Shown here piece by piece: positions 8,616-18,317 of a stretch of 64,000 bases of DNA (its first letter is position 1; each line of letters opens with the position of its first letter). The notes under the pieces were generated by a model. It saw nothing but the letters and a program-made list of their open reading frames with translations. It ran no database searches and was not told where the DNA came from. Source of the stretch: Phyllobacterium brassicacearum (GTDB taxonomy: Bacteria > Pseudomonadota > Alphaproteobacteria > Rhizobiales > Rhizobiaceae); the NCBI RefSeq assembly GCF_003010955.1, contig NZ_PGGO01000007.1, positions 1 through 64,000 of the forward strand. Reading direction: 5' to 3'. The position numbers and the translations under genes are program-made.

Positions 8616-9662
8616 ATGAACAGATACTCTTTCGGTTTCTGGATATTCGTGCTTTGTGCCGTTGCCGCCAGCGGCGTGCTTTACGGATATCTGGGCTACG
8701 GTGAAGCGTCGTTGACCGGGGCGATTTTCGCGCTGTTCATCTGTGTTCCGGTGATTGCATTTGAGCGCGGAACGCTATTCCCGCGGCTCTACAACTGGAT
8801 CAATGCTTTGCCGACGCCAGCATTCATCGTCTGTGCGTTCCTGGTCTTCTATCTGTTCATCAGCGTGGGTTACACGATCTGCGGCACATTGCTCTGGGCA
8901 ATCGGCCATCTTCCGGGCGAGTGGTGGCATCAGGTCGTCCTGCCGCCGAGAGTGCTGTTCTATACGCTTGGCGTCTCGGCGATCCTGAGTTTTGTTACGC
9001 GCGTTCGCGAGCTGCTCGGCCGCGATATCTTCGCCAATTTGCTCATCGGACGCTATCGCCGGCCCATCGAGGAGGCGCGCGTTTTCCTGTTCATCGATCT
9101 TGTCGGCTCAACTTCCTTTGCCGAAGAATTCGGTGACCTGCGTGCTCAGCAGTATTTGAGTGCCCTGTTCGCAGAAATGGCCGGACCTGTCCGTCGCCGC
9201 CATGGCACTATCGACGATTATGTCGGCGATGCGGCCATCATTACCTGGCCGATGAGGCGGGGTATCAGGGATGGCAATTGCGTTCATTGTGTCTTCGACA
9301 TCCTTGATGCAATCGAGGCCAACAAAGACAAATGGACCAAGCGCTTCGGCCGCATTCCGCGCTTACGGGCAGCGCTACATGGCGGCCCGGTCATTACTGC
9401 CGAAATCGGTGTCGACCATCACAAGATCACCTATTTCGGTGACACCGTGAACACAACGGCGCGGCTGGAAAGCCTGTGCCGTACGCTTAACGCCCCGGTA
9501 CTGATTTCAAGCGAGCTCGCCGCGCAGATGAATTTGTCGAATGACATCACTACAACATACCTCGGTTCACACGCAGTGCGCGGCAAAGGCCAGTCACTCG
9601 GCGTGATAGCCCTGTCGAGAGGGAAGGATCAGGCGCTAAAGCTTGTCGCCCAGCGGGCCTGA
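8616..9662 (+). CDS. Membrane-bound class III adenylate/guanylate cyclase
   Basis: I choose ATG 8616 (348 residues), preceded by a purine-rich AGGGCCAGGAC; a longer frame begins at 8520. The first 140 residues hold several membrane segments, then a cyclase catalytic domain. Metal ligands are seen in FIDLVGST and YVGDAA, and the transition-state Asn and Arg in GDTVNTTARLE. At the usual purine-binding pair the Lys before the GD motif is Asp (IDDYVGD), and the Asp of the usual DxT is Lys (HHKITYFGD), a reciprocal swap that I believe also occurs in other rhizobial cyclases. The nucleotide made cannot be predicted safely. Confidence 0.85.
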   Translation: MNRYSFGFWIFVLCAVAASGVLYGYLGYGEASLTGAIFALFICVPVIAFERGTLFPRLYNWINALPTPAFIVCAFLVFYLFISVGYTICGTLLWAIGHLPGEWWHQVVLPPRVLFYTLGVSAILSFVTRVRELLGRDIFANLLIGRYRRPIEEARVFLFIDLVGSTSFAEEFGDLRAQQYLSALFAEMAGPVRRRHGTIDDYVGDAAIITWPMRRGIRDGNCVHCVFDILDAIEANKDKWTKRFGRIPRLRAALHGGPVITAEIGVDHHKITYFGDTVNTTARLESLCRTLNAPVLISSELAAQMNLSNDITTTYLGSHAVRGKGQSLGVIALSRGKDQALKLVAQRA

Positions 9663-9824
9663 AGTCGTATGACCAAAGCACAGTATCCGTTCTTCGACAA
9701 TTTCTGTCCACAAAACGGCAAATCGGTGGTTTTGACCATGACAGCCTGATGCGGGTGCGCTATGGTCCAGCTTGTCGAGGGTCTGATGATTTGCGAAATT
9801 TGTTTGCAGTTCATAGGGCTCTGT

Positions 9825-10030
9825 CAGTTTGCGGGAGAGCGTCCCGCGCAGTGATGCGCAGGGCCACCGAAGGGGAAATCGCCCGAAATCTCTCAGGTAC
9901 CAGGAACCGCAAACGGATAAGACAACTCTGGAAAGTCGGGGGAAACCCTGCGCCGAAGGTGTAAGTTCTGCCAGACCAACGTGAAGGTTCTGGTTTGAGC
10001 GAGTCTCTCAGGCTTCCGACAGAGGGGTAA
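9825..10030 (+). promoter_or_regulatory. Tandem glycine riboswitch (two aptamers)
   Basis: Aptamer 1 (about 9829-9916) has GCGGGAGAG, CACCGAAGGGGAAA and AATCTCTCAGGTACCAGGAACCGC. Aptamer 2 (about 9926-10028) has CTCTGGAAAG, CGCCGAAGGTGTAA and GAGTCTCTCAGGCTTCCGACAGAGGGG. These are the hallmark conserved segments of the gcvT-type tandem glycine riboswitch, here directly upstream of gcvT. Glycine binding would normally switch on the cleavage genes. Confidence 0.95.
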
Positions 10031-10061
10031 AGACTGGATCCGTCATCGTGGCGGAGGTCTT
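10030..10061 (+). promoter_or_regulatory. Hairpin in riboswitch expression platform
   Basis: After aptamer 2, AAAGACT and GGTCTTT close an imperfect stem, with an inner CCGTCA-tcg-TGGCGG stem, just before the gcvT ribosome binding site (GGAG at 10073-10076). Probably it couples glycine binding to gcvT expression; whether by transcription or translation is not clear. Confidence 0.5.
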
Positions 10062-10081
10062 TGCATGTCTCTGGAGTAGAA

Positions 10082-11200
10082 ATGGGCGCCGACGAAAATA
10101 ATAACACAGAAAATCTGAAGTCACTGCCTCTTGAGGATCTGCACAAAGCGGCCAATGCGCGCTTTGGCGGATTTGCGGGATGGTCAATGCCGATCACCTA
10201 TCCGCTGGGGGTGATGAAGGAACATCTGCACACGCGCGAGCTTGCCGGACTTTTCGACATTTCGCATATGCAGCTGTTTGACGTATCGGGTGCCGGCGCT
10301 GCTGCGCTGCTTTCCCGCGCATGTCCGCTTGATGCGGCCTCATTACCGGTTGGGCAATCCAAGTACACCTTTTTCCTTGATGAGAAGGCTGGCATCCTCG
10401 ACGATTTGATCGTCACGAGGCTGGGTGAAGACCGCTTCATGGTCGTTGCCAATGCCGGCAATGCTGCTGCAGACGAAGCGCATTTGCGCGCCGTGGCCAA
10501 GGGATATGATTGCAGGATCGACGCATTGGATCGCGTGTTCCTGGCGATCCAGGGGCCGGAAGCGGCAGACGTGTTGCACACGGCCGGGCTTGCCGGTACG
10601 GAGCTTCCCTTCATGAACGGCTTCGAGCCAAGGCCTGGCTGGTTCATGAGCCGCTCGGGCTATACCGGCGAGGACGGCTTCGAGATCGGCCTGCCGGAAG
10701 CTGATGCCCGTGAACTTGTTACCACGCTGTTGGCTGATGAGCGCGTTGAGTGGGTCGGCCTTGCTGCGCGTGACAGTTTACGGCTGGAAGCGGGCCTTTG
10801 CCTGCATGGCCATGACATTACGCCGGAGATCGATCCCGTCGACGCTGGTCTCACCTGGGCCATTCCCAAGCCGGTGCGCGAAAAGGCCGGTTTCATCGGG
10901 GCAAAGGCGCTTCTCGACAAGATCACCAAGGGTCCAACAAGAAAGCGCGTGGGTTTGAAACCTGACAGCCGCCAGCCGGTTCGGTCTGATTCCATTCTGG
11001 TCGATATCAACGGCAATGCAGTTGGTGTGGTGACTTCAGGTGGTTTCGGTCCTTCGGCCGGCTTTCCCGTTGCGATGGGCTATATCGGCAAGGATTTCGC
11101 ACCCATTGGTTCCCATGTTTTCGCCGAGGTGCGCGGCAATCGCATAGCGCTCCACGTTCATTCACTTCCTTTCACGCCACATCGCTACCACAAAGGATAA
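10082..11200 (+). CDS. gcvT: Glycine cleavage system aminomethyltransferase (T protein)
   Basis: Transfers the methylene carbon of the lipoyl-bound aminomethyl group to tetrahydrofolate and releases ammonia. The family pattern is clear: [29 protein letters not shown] near the N-terminus, the folate-binding region around [12 protein letters not shown], and the C-terminal [22 protein letters not shown] choose ATG 10082 with GGAG five bases upstream, rather than TTG 10061, giving 372 residues, a normal length. It is the first gene of gcvTHP behind the glycine riboswitch. Confidence 0.95.
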   Translation: MGADENNNTENLKSLPLEDLHKAANARFGGFAGWSMPITYPLGVMKEHLHTRELAGLFDISHMQLFDVSGAGAAALLSRACPLDAASLPVGQSKYTFFLDEKAGILDDLIVTRLGEDRFMVVANAGNAAADEAHLRAVAKGYDCRIDALDRVFLAIQGPEAADVLHTAGLAGTELPFMNGFEPRPGWFMSRSGYTGEDGFEIGLPEADARELVTTLLADERVEWVGLAARDSLRLEAGLCLHGHDITPEIDPVDAGLTWAIPKPVREKAGFIGAKALLDKITKGPTRKRVGLKPDSRQPVRSDSILVDINGNAVGVVTSGGFGPSAGFPVAMGYIGKDFAPIGSHVFAEVRGNRIALHVHSLPFTPHRYHKG

Positions 11201-11205
11201 TACCG

Positions 11206-11574
11206 ATGGCATCCACTTATTTCACTGAAGATCACGAATGGGTACGCGTCGAGGACGGCGTAGCCACAGTCGGCATTACCGATCACGCGCAGGATCAGCT
11301 CGGCGATCTCGTCTTCGTACAATTGCCAGAGATCGGTCAGTCGTTGTCGAAGGGAGATCCGGCGGTAGTCGTAGAGTCCGTCAAGGCAGCCTCCGATGTC
11401 TATGCCCCGGTTGATGGCGAAGTCACCGAGGTCAATGAAGCCGCCGCAACCGATCCGGCGCTAGTCAATTCCTCAGCAACCGGCGACGGCTGGTTGTGGA
11501 AGATGAAACTGTCCGACACAAACCAATTGGCCGGCCTGCTCGATGAGGCCGGTTACAACGCGATCATTGGGTGA
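11206..11574 (+). CDS. gcvH: Glycine cleavage system H protein
   Basis: A 122-residue lipoyl carrier that shuttles the aminomethyl intermediate between P, T and L proteins. The lipoylation Lys is in [13 protein letters not shown] (about residue 64), and [20 protein letters not shown] at the start is typical. It begins five bases after gcvT and has full family length. Confidence 0.97.
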   Translation: MASTYFTEDHEWVRVEDGVATVGITDHAQDQLGDLVFVQLPEIGQSLSKGDPAVVVESVKAASDVYAPVDGEVTEVNEAAATDPALVNSSATGDGWLWKMKLSDTNQLAGLLDEAGYNAIIG

Positions 11575-11583
11575 GATGACCAG

Positions 11584-11617
11584 GACCTCTTCCTGAGCCT
11601 CGGCGACAGGAGAGGTC
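11584..11617 (+). repeat. Hairpin between gcvH and gcvP
   Basis: GACCTCT(T)CCTG and CAGGAGAGGTC form an 11-pair stem with one bulged T, followed by TTTG. It could be a partial attenuator or an mRNA processing or stability element that sets the gcvP level. Confidence 0.5.
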
Positions 11618-11644
11618 TTTGAATTGCAGACACAAAGGCGCACC

Positions 11645-14446
11645 ATGAACAACAACACAATCTTCCCCTTTACCGATCGCCATATTGGCCCCAGCATTCA
11701 GGGCTCGCGCGCCATGCTGGCCGCAATTGGCATTCCTTCGCTCGAGACGCTGATTTCGCAAGCTGTGCCGAAATCCATCCGGCTCGAGCGGCCGCTGAAT
11801 ATCCCAGAAGCGGTCAACGAGGCCGAGGCGCTTGAAGAACTCAGCGCCAAAATGAGCCAGAACAAGACACACAAGAGTTTCATCGGACAGGGATATCACG
11901 GCACCCATGTGCCGGCGGTAATCCAGCGCAATCTGTTCGAGAACCCCGCCTGGTATACGGCCTATACGCCGTACCAGTCCGAGATCAGCCAGGGACGGCT
12001 TGAGCTCCTGTTCCATTTCCAGACGCTGGTGACCGAACTGACGGGCCTCCCCGTTGCATCGGCCTCTCTGCTCGACGAAGCGACAGCTGTCGCAGAGGCA
12101 GTGGGCATCGCCTGGCGTCATCACCGCGAAAAGCGCTCGTGTATCGTCCTTGCCGGTGATGTGCATCCGCAAATTCTCGACGTTGTCAGGACCCGCGCGG
12201 AACCGCTGGGAATGTCGGTAAATGGCGGCGAGATCAACGCAGACGTTGCAGCGATCATCGTGCCTTGGCCGGATACCTATGGCGTCTATGGCGACCATTC
12301 CGCAATCATCAAGGCGGCGAAAGCGGCCGGCGCACTGGTTATTGCCGTGGCTGACCCTCTGGCGCTTACGATCAGCGCTTCCCCCGCTTCACTTGGCGCG
12401 GATATTGCCGCTGGTTCCATGCAGCGTTTCGGTGTGCCCATCGGCTATGGCGGACCGCATGCGGCCTATCTTGCCGTCAGCGATGCGCTGACGCGGCTTA
12501 TCCCGGGTCGTCTCGTCGGCCAGTCGGTCGACGCCAAAGGTAGGGCAGGGTACCGCCTGGCCCTGCAGACCCGTGAGCAGCACATCCGACGCGACAAGGC
12601 GACATCCAACATCTGCACGGCGCAGGCGCTTCTTGCCAACATGGCAGTGTCCTTCGCGATATGGCACGGCCCCCAGGGCCTTCGGGCGATTGCGAGCCAG
12701 GTTCATGCGAGGACCGTACGTCTGGCCGCCGGCCTTGAAGCCGCGGGTCTCAAACTTGGTGGCAAGCATTTCTTCGATACAATCACGGTCAGTGTCCCGG
12801 GGAAGGCTGGTTCCATTGCGGCCGCCGCCGAAAAGGACGGACGCCTCGTACGCATTGTCGGTGAGGACCGCATTGGCATCACCGTCGATGAAACCACGAC
12901 CGACGAAGATCTCAATGCTTTGGCTGCGCTCTTCGGTGCACGCCTGCCGGATGCTGCCGACGCAACATTGCCAGGTACCCGGCCGGCTGAGGGCTTCATG
13001 ACCCAGGCCGTCTTCCACCAGCAGCGCTCCGAAACCGAAATGATGCGCTTCCTGCGCCGGCTTGCCGACAAGGACCTTGCGCTCGACCGCGCCATGATCC
13101 CGCTGGGCTCCTGCACAATGAAGCTCAATGCGGCTGCCGAAATGCTGCCGGTCAGTTGGCAGAGCGTTGCCAATGTGCATCCGTTTGCCCCGGTCGATCA
13201 CGCGCTCGGCTACAAGTCGCTGACCGATGATTTGGAAAACTGGCTTGCCGAAATTACTGGCTTTGATGCAGTGTCGTTGCAGCCCAATGCCGGCAGTCAG
13301 GGTGAATATGCCGGCTTGCTGGCGATCCGCCGCTATCATCTTGACCGCGGTGACGGCCATCGCGATGTCTGCCTCATTCCCGAGTCGGCCCATGGCACAA
13401 ATCCCGCCAGTGCCCATATGGCGGGCATGCGCGTGGCTGTCGTTGCTTGTGAAGACGAAGGCGATATCGATCTCGACGATCTGAAGGCTAAGGCCGAACT
13501 CCACGGTGCCAATCTTGCGGCGCTGATGATCACCTATCCTTCGACGCATGGCGTCTTCGAGGAGGGTGTGAAGGATATCTGTAAGATTATCCACGACCAT
13601 GGCGGGCAGGTCTATTTCGACGGAGCCAACCTCAATGCGCTGGTTGGTCTGGCTCGTCCAGGCGATATCGGTGCCGACGTTTGTCATATGAACCTGCATA
13701 AGACCTTCTGCATTCCGCATGGCGGCGGCGGACCGGGCGTGGGTCCGATCGGCGTCAAGAAACACCTTGCTCCCTTCCTGCCCGGACATGTTGCCAAGGG
13801 ATCGGCCCATGCAGTGTCGGCAGCTCCCTTCGGCAGCGCATCGATCCTTCCCATCACCTGGATGTATATCCGCATGATGGGTGGTGCTGGATTGAAACGC
13901 GCGACCGAAATGGCGATCCTCAATGCCAACTACATCGCCGATCGGCTGAAGGACACCTATCCGGTGCTGTTCCAGGGCCGCAATGGCCGTGTCGCGCATG
14001 AGTGCATCCTCGATACGCGGGTCCTGAAGGAAAGCGCCGGGATCAGCGTCGAGGATATTGCCAAGCGCCTCATAGACTATGGCTTCCACGCACCGACCAT
14101 GTCGTGGCCGATTGCCGGAACGCTGATGGTCGAGCCTACCGAGTCGGAATCGAAGCGCGAGATCGATCGGTTCTGCGACGCGATGATTGCGATTGCGGGT
14201 GAGGCGGCCAAGGTGGCAAGCGGCGAATGGCCAAAGGATGACAATCCGCTGGTCAACGCGCCGCATCCGGCCGGAGACGTCCTCGCCGACGACTGGTTGC
14301 ATCCCTACAGCCGCAGCGTCGCAAGCCTGCCGGCAGGGGAGAGCGAGGAGAACCCGAAATATTGGCCGCCGGTTTCGCGCATCGACAATGTCGCCGGCGA
14401 TCGCAATCTGGTTTGCTCCTGCCCGCCAATGCAAGCTTATAGTTGA
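11645..14446 (+). CDS. gcvP: Glycine dehydrogenase (decarboxylating), P protein
   Basis: The PLP enzyme that decarboxylates glycine and loads the aminomethyl group on GcvH. It is a single-chain fused P protein (933 residues from ATG 11645) with both halves: N-terminal FTDRHIGPS and [13 protein letters not shown], and C-terminal [18 protein letters not shown] and [17 protein letters not shown] with the PLP Lys. It closes the gcvTHP operon and is followed by a strong terminator. The lipoamide dehydrogenase (L protein) is not in the window, as is usual. Confidence 0.97.
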   Translation: MNNNTIFPFTDRHIGPSIQGSRAMLAAIGIPSLETLISQAVPKSIRLERPLNIPEAVNEAEALEELSAKMSQNKTHKSFIGQGYHGTHVPAVIQRNLFENPAWYTAYTPYQSEISQGRLELLFHFQTLVTELTGLPVASASLLDEATAVAEAVGIAWRHHREKRSCIVLAGDVHPQILDVVRTRAEPLGMSVNGGEINADVAAIIVPWPDTYGVYGDHSAIIKAAKAAGALVIAVADPLALTISASPASLGADIAAGSMQRFGVPIGYGGPHAAYLAVSDALTRLIPGRLVGQSVDAKGRAGYRLALQTREQHIRRDKATSNICTAQALLANMAVSFAIWHGPQGLRAIASQVHARTVRLAAGLEAAGLKLGGKHFFDTITVSVPGKAGSIAAAAEKDGRLVRIVGEDRIGITVDETTTDEDLNALAALFGARLPDAADATLPGTRPAEGFMTQAVFHQQRSETEMMRFLRRLADKDLALDRAMIPLGSCTMKLNAAAEMLPVSWQSVANVHPFAPVDHALGYKSLTDDLENWLAEITGFDAVSLQPNAGSQGEYAGLLAIRRYHLDRGDGHRDVCLIPESAHGTNPASAHMAGMRVAVVACEDEGDIDLDDLKAKAELHGANLAALMITYPSTHGVFEEGVKDICKIIHDHGGQVYFDGANLNALVGLARPGDIGADVCHMNLHKTFCIPHGGGGPGVGPIGVKKHLAPFLPGHVAKGSAHAVSAAPFGSASILPITWMYIRMMGGAGLKRATEMAILNANYIADRLKDTYPVLFQGRNGRVAHECILDTRVLKESAGISVEDIAKRLIDYGFHAPTMSWPIAGTLMVEPTESESKREIDRFCDAMIAIAGEAAKVASGEWPKDDNPLVNAPHPAGDVLADDWLHPYSRSVASLPAGESEENPKYWPPVSRIDNVAGDRNLVCSCPPMQAYS

Positions 14447-14490
14447 GTCTGGATTTAATCGAACGCTTGTTCGATTGGTTTTCACGAATG

Positions 14491-14525
14491 AAAGGGTGCC
14501 AAAAAGCTATTTGGCACCCTTTTTC
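14491..14525 (+). terminator. Rho-independent terminator after gcvTHP
   Basis: A perfect 13-base stem AAAGGGTGCCAAA / TTTGGCACCCTTT with a 6-base loop is followed by a T-run, 44 bases after the gcvP stop. Confidence 0.95.
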
Positions 14526-14640
14526 TGACTCTGCGGATGGCTTTCGGATAGAGTGGTGCGAATTCCTTACATGAATATCGTACGGAACCTTCGGATTTGG
14601 TATCAGATTTTCAACCCCTGGTTGTGCTAAGGCGAGCTGA

Positions 14641-15693
14641 TTACCAGTTGGGGATGATTCTCTGATTCTCGTCGTCTACCGGTTGGAGTTCCGGCGCAAG
14701 TTGCCGCAAGGCTAGGGGGAGGGCTTGCAGGTCATTGGAGTCAAAGGAAAGATGTGGAAGCTGCGCCCGGATGAGGTCCGCCACGACCAGCGCCTGCATA
14801 CCGTCACGGACCCGTTTGGCGGCATCGCGATCGGCACGGCGCGACAGCCACAATTTGTGTAGCGCAAATGCGCGCGGATCCGGACAGGAATATTCAAGCG
14901 GATAGCCCCGTTGATCGATCACGACGGCCGACACCTTTGGACTGTTTACCAGCCATGAAAGTCCCTCTATTTCGATGGCCTGCAGGTCTTCTTCATCGGC
15001 GCTGAAACGCGATTTCCCGTTCGTTGACATGATGTTTTTGGGCGTCGGTTTGATGAGGTCGACGAGAAAACCCTCGCGGTTCGCCGCTCGATAGCTGTTC
15101 CTGGCCAAGGGTGCAAAGGAGTGGTCGATCTTTTGCAGGAGACCGATTAATCCCTTCGCCCCGAATTCCTTGCTGATCAACCGGAGGCTGAAGCGCGAGT
15201 CCATCAGGAGATCGACGTCCTGCGTTGAAAGCAGTCCGCTGGTGATCTGGACGCCAGCGAGACGCTCATAGACAAAAAGTGCATTGGTTCCAACGACATC
15301 GACCGCGGTACCCATTAGCCCGAGCTTGTCGAGCGCGCGGATAATGCGCGCCGTCAGAAGCGGCACACGTCCCAGCGCCATCGCCCGATTGACCGGCGCA
15401 AGTTCGTCCAGGCGTTGTGCCAAACGTGCCAGGCGGGCTTTGGAACTGTCGCGGCCAGAGTGAAAGTGATCATGGATTGTTTGGGTTTCCGGCGATCTCG
15501 GTCCCAGGGACTTCCAGATGCTGCCTGTCTTTTTATAGAGGTATTCCTTGCCATTCGTGCTCGTCTTCCACGACATGGATCCAGAAAAGCGCTGGTCGTA
15601 CTCTCTCAGGCTTTTCGCGTACACCTCATAAGTCTGCTCAGTGTCAACATGCTGGCGGATTTGATCTGATGATAATTCATTGAATTTATTCAT
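14641..15693 (-). CDS. GSU2403-type nucleotidyltransferase-fold protein
   Basis: 350 residues from ATG 15693; a longer frame reaches 15906, but its extra N-terminus looks non-coding. The central part has VVGTNALFVYERLAGVQITS and then QDVDLLMDSR, the fold-defining motif of the GSU2403/NTP_transf_8 family, with the DxDxL-like acidic residues of polymerase-beta nucleotidyltransferases. The C-terminal PDPRAFALHKLWLSRR is typical too. The cellular role of these proteins is unknown; they are scattered accessory genes, and some resemble antitoxin or abortive-infection nucleotidyltransferases. No partner toxin gene is seen beside it. Confidence 0.75.
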   Translation of the reverse strand: MNKFNELSSDQIRQHVDTEQTYEVYAKSLREYDQRFSGSMSWKTSTNGKEYLYKKTGSIWKSLGPRSPETQTIHDHFHSGRDSSKARLARLAQRLDELAPVNRAMALGRVPLLTARIIRALDKLGLMGTAVDVVGTNALFVYERLAGVQITSGLLSTQDVDLLMDSRFSLRLISKEFGAKGLIGLLQKIDHSFAPLARNSYRAANREGFLVDLIKPTPKNIMSTNGKSRFSADEEDLQAIEIEGLSWLVNSPKVSAVVIDQRGYPLEYSCPDPRAFALHKLWLSRRADRDAAKRVRDGMQALVVADLIRAQLPHLSFDSNDLQALPLALRQLAPELQPVDDENQRIIPNW

Positions 15694-15932
15694 CTTATCC
15701 CTAATATGCGTTCCAGGTAGAGCAATAGGGATAATAACCGAGTTTGGTTGAATTAAAAAGCTGATTTTCAACGAATTATCCCTGACTAATGCAAAATTCA
15801 GCGCAAAAGGGATATTCTGAGCCCTCCCATTCAACTTCGGATTGAATGTTGTAACGCATCGCTCCTGACAGACCGATGTCAGGAGCATCCCTGTATGGTT
15901 CGTCATGCCATCTGGATCGGAGAATTAGCGCG

Positions 15933-16763
15933 TTGTCAGGGTTTGAGATCAGCCATCTGCTGGATACCGATACAATAGCTGTACAGGATGTGCGCTGCAG
16001 TGGCGCATGTCGTCATCGTAGTGCGGAGGAATGCGCTTCCGTTACGCATCTCGTGTTCCCATACCGTGGTGTCTACGTGCGACATGTCGGCAGCGACCAA
16101 ACCGTGGCAGATGCGAACCACGTGCTGTTCTTCAACGCCGATGAGACCTATCAGGTCAGTCACCCGGTAGAAGGTGGAGATGCAAGCCTGTCGCTCAGCC
16201 TGCCGGAATCCATGTTGTGTGAACTGGCACCCAAATCTCTTCTCAATGACCATGGTAGGCCTGGATTTCGCCGCCAGCATCTGCGTATCGATTCCCGCGC
16301 ACAGGTCCTGGTTGCGCTGCTGCGGCACAGCCTGACGAACGGCACCGTTGAACCACTCGAGGCTGAGAGCCTGTTGCTGACGCTGGTGTCCCGTAGTCTC
16401 GGGCTACGCTCGTCACATGACCCCCGGGCAACCTATGCGCGCAGCCGGCTGGCCGATCGTGTCAAGGTTCTCCTTGCGAGTGACCTTTCCCGGCGCTGGA
16501 CATTGGCAGACATCGCCGCGGAAACCGGTGGCTCGCCTGTCTATCTGACCCAGGTATTCCGACAGGTCGAAGGCGTTCCGTTGTACCGCTATCACCTGCA
16601 TCTTCGCCTCGCTCGTGCTCTCGATCTGATTGCGCGATATGACGATCTCTCGGCATTGGCCCTGGATCTGGGCTTTTCAAGCCACAGCCATTTCACAGCG
16701 GCCTTTCGCCAGGCATATGGCCGGTCACCGACTGCCTTCATGCAATCCACGCGAAACGCCTAA
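15933..16763 (+). CDS. AraC family transcriptional regulator
   Basis: The C-terminal 100 residues contain two AraC helix-turn-helix units (WTLADIAAETGGSPVYLTQVF and LSALALDLGFSSHSHFTAAF) and the ending AYGRSPTAF. The N-terminus is cupin-like (THLVFPYRGVYVRHVG). The TTG at 15933 has CGGAGA ten bases upstream and gives 276 residues; an ATG at 15876 without a good binding site would add 19. No target is evident; its neighbours are an unrelated nucleotidyltransferase-fold gene (divergent) and a small Cys-rich protein downstream. Confidence 0.85.
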   Translation: MSGFEISHLLDTDTIAVQDVRCSGACRHRSAEECASVTHLVFPYRGVYVRHVGSDQTVADANHVLFFNADETYQVSHPVEGGDASLSLSLPESMLCELAPKSLLNDHGRPGFRRQHLRIDSRAQVLVALLRHSLTNGTVEPLEAESLLLTLVSRSLGLRSSHDPRATYARSRLADRVKVLLASDLSRRWTLADIAAETGGSPVYLTQVFRQVEGVPLYRYHLHLRLARALDLIARYDDLSALALDLGFSSHSHFTAAFRQAYGRSPTAFMQSTRNA

Positions 16764-16807
16764 AGATCTCGATAGCGGCTACAGCCATCAAATGGTCTCC
16801 TGAGTAC

Positions 16808-16822
16808 GCCCGATAGTCGGGC
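16808..16822. repeat. Small perfect hairpin
   Basis: GCCCGA-tag-TCGGGC lies between the AraC gene and the small Cys-rich gene, directly ahead of its ribosome binding site. There is no T-tract, so it is more likely a leader structure than a terminator. Confidence 0.35.
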
Positions 16823-16839
16823 TAACTAGGAGATGAAAG

Positions 16840-16995
16840 ATGACTGAGAAAACTTGCGCCGTCTGTGACGACAAACTCGATGCAAACGCCATCGAAGTCA
16901 AAATCGGAACCCACGTTGTGGAGGTCTGCTGCGAAGAGTGCGCTCAGAAGTTGCGCGAAGCGAGCGCTAAGGGTCACGAACAACGAGCTGTTTGA
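16840..16995 (+). CDS. Small Cys-rich (probable zinc-binding) protein
   Basis: A 51-residue reading frame with a strong ribosome binding site (TAGGAGATGAAAG) seven or so bases upstream. The sequence holds CAVCDD near the start and CCEEC at residues 30-34, that is CxxC plus CCxxC, the ligand set of a compact treble-clef or TRASH-like zinc or metal site. Such small proteins often follow metal- or stress-related regulators. The role is unknown. It is confidently coding because of the binding site and the conserved-looking Cys pattern. Confidence 0.7.
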   Translation: MTEKTCAVCDDKLDANAIEVKIGTHVVEVCCEECAQKLREASAKGHEQRAV

Positions 16996-17103
16996 GTTGC
17001 AACGAAGCGGAATCATTGGTCTCGTTATTCGGCAATCCCACTTGGCCTCGCGGATCAAGCTTTGACGCGGCCGCGGCGCCAGGTGGACCCCAGGAGATGA
17101 AAT

Positions 17104-17379
17104 ATGGCTTATCTAGACTTCAATGTTGCTCGAAGGTTGGGCCAGTTGCTTTCGGACTTGGCGGTTTCGGTGCAACGACAGCGCACCAGACGATACGTCA
17201 ACGACCTTCCCGAGCACATTCTTAAGGATATCGGATGGCCGGCTGCATGTGCAGAACGGTCAGGGGATCCAAGCGATAGAACCAACGCCGGGATCTGGGC
17301 GTCAGCTTGCGACGCCAACCATCGGACACGTATGGATGTTCCCGCTTGCCGCTCAAAGGATCTGGGAGTGGCTTCGTGA
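17104..17379 (+). CDS. DUF1127-like small protein
   Basis: A 91-residue frame with CAGGAG eight bases ahead of the start. RQRTRRYVNDLPEHILKDIGWP matches the DUF1127/YjiS core (basic helix, then L..h.LKDIGL), a family of short, Arg-rich proteins common in rhizobia that can bind RNA and influence metabolism. Family members normally end soon after this motif; the last 45 residues look unlike protein and may result from a frameshift or lost stop. Confidence 0.55.
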   Translation: MAYLDFNVARRLGQLLSDLAVSVQRQRTRRYVNDLPEHILKDIGWPAACAERSGDPSDRTNAGIWASACDANHRTRMDVPACRSKDLGVAS

Positions 17380-17425
17380 GTGCCAAAATCAATCGGTTAT
17401 CATGGGTTGAAACAATCACTGGGAA

Positions 17426-17953
17426 ATGAAAGGCAGTATGACGATGACGATTTCTCCGTTTCTCACCGCTCTCGGATCCGAAGGTCCCCCGGCCGACCGA
17501 GCGAAAGACATGGGCCTGTATGGATGGCTAATTGGAAGCTGGGAAATGGACTCGTTCTGCTACCTCGACGACGGCACAATCCAGAAATGGAATGGAGAAT
17601 GCCATTTTGGCTGGGTGCTCGATGGCCGCGCGATTCAGGACGTCTGGATCAGGCCCAAGCGCCCTGCGCCGTCCACGATGTATGGCACAACTTTGCGCAT
17701 TTTCGATCCTGGGATCGGTGGCTGGCACATCATCTGGAGCGACCCGCTCAACCAAGATCACTCGCGTCAGATCGGGAGGGCCGATGGTAAGGACATTGTC
17801 CAGCTCGGCAATGACTCGCGCGGTCTGAAAACTCGATGGCGTTTCACTGAGATCACTGCCAACAGCTTCCATTGGATCGGTGAGGAACGATCTTCCGAGA
17901 GCGATCCTTGGCAAATCACGTATGAACATTTAGCCCGCCGAACAAATTCCTGA
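17426..17953 (+). CDS. Conserved hypothetical protein, lipocalin-like
   Basis: 175 residues (an alternative start MTMTISPF at 17438). The sequence is full of alternating strands (LIGSWEMDSFCYLDDG, GECHFGWVLDGRAIQDVW, TTLRIFDPGIGGWHIIW), which suggests a beta-barrel of the DUF1579/lipocalin type. There is no signal peptide or membrane segment. No enzymatic motif was recognised. It stands alone after the DUF1127-like gene. Confidence 0.6.
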   Translation: MKGSMTMTISPFLTALGSEGPPADRAKDMGLYGWLIGSWEMDSFCYLDDGTIQKWNGECHFGWVLDGRAIQDVWIRPKRPAPSTMYGTTLRIFDPGIGGWHIIWSDPLNQDHSRQIGRADGKDIVQLGNDSRGLKTRWRFTEITANSFHWIGEERSSESDPWQITYEHLARRTNS

Positions 17954-18317
17954 AGCTAGTGGTATCCGCTTAATTCGGCTGAAACAGTTCCATAATTTAG
18001 CTTATGTGATTTGTTATACTATAACATAACTCAGTCTCGCTATGAGGATGACGGGTGAAGGGTTCAATTACCTGCAGAGGCCCCTGCCGACAATGAATTG
18101 ATCAGATTATCGCGAATGCATTGCTGCGTGACGGGAGAAAGTGGTCCGAAATTAGGGCTTGATCAACGCGGATACTGCTTTGCAGGGATCGCTATCGCCC
18201 CACCGGTCACTGTCGCATTTCTAACTTGCTGGCGGTGCCGCGTCTCTAAATCGCTTTGTGGTGCGCACTAATAGCAATTACAGGTTCCAAACAGGTCCGT
18301 GGCCGATGTTGCGGATC
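17954..18317. other. 364-bp intergenic stretch, nothing recognised
   Basis: It starts AT-rich (17980-18030), then has average composition. I see no gene, strong hairpin or known box. It separates two genes that converge here, so a weak terminator would be expected but is not obvious. Confidence 0.4.

Noticed and set aside
12389-14485. 698-residue open frame on the minus strand
   Set aside because: It is antisense to gcvP, has no recognisable domain, and gcvP is certain. It results from codon bias in a GC-rich gene.
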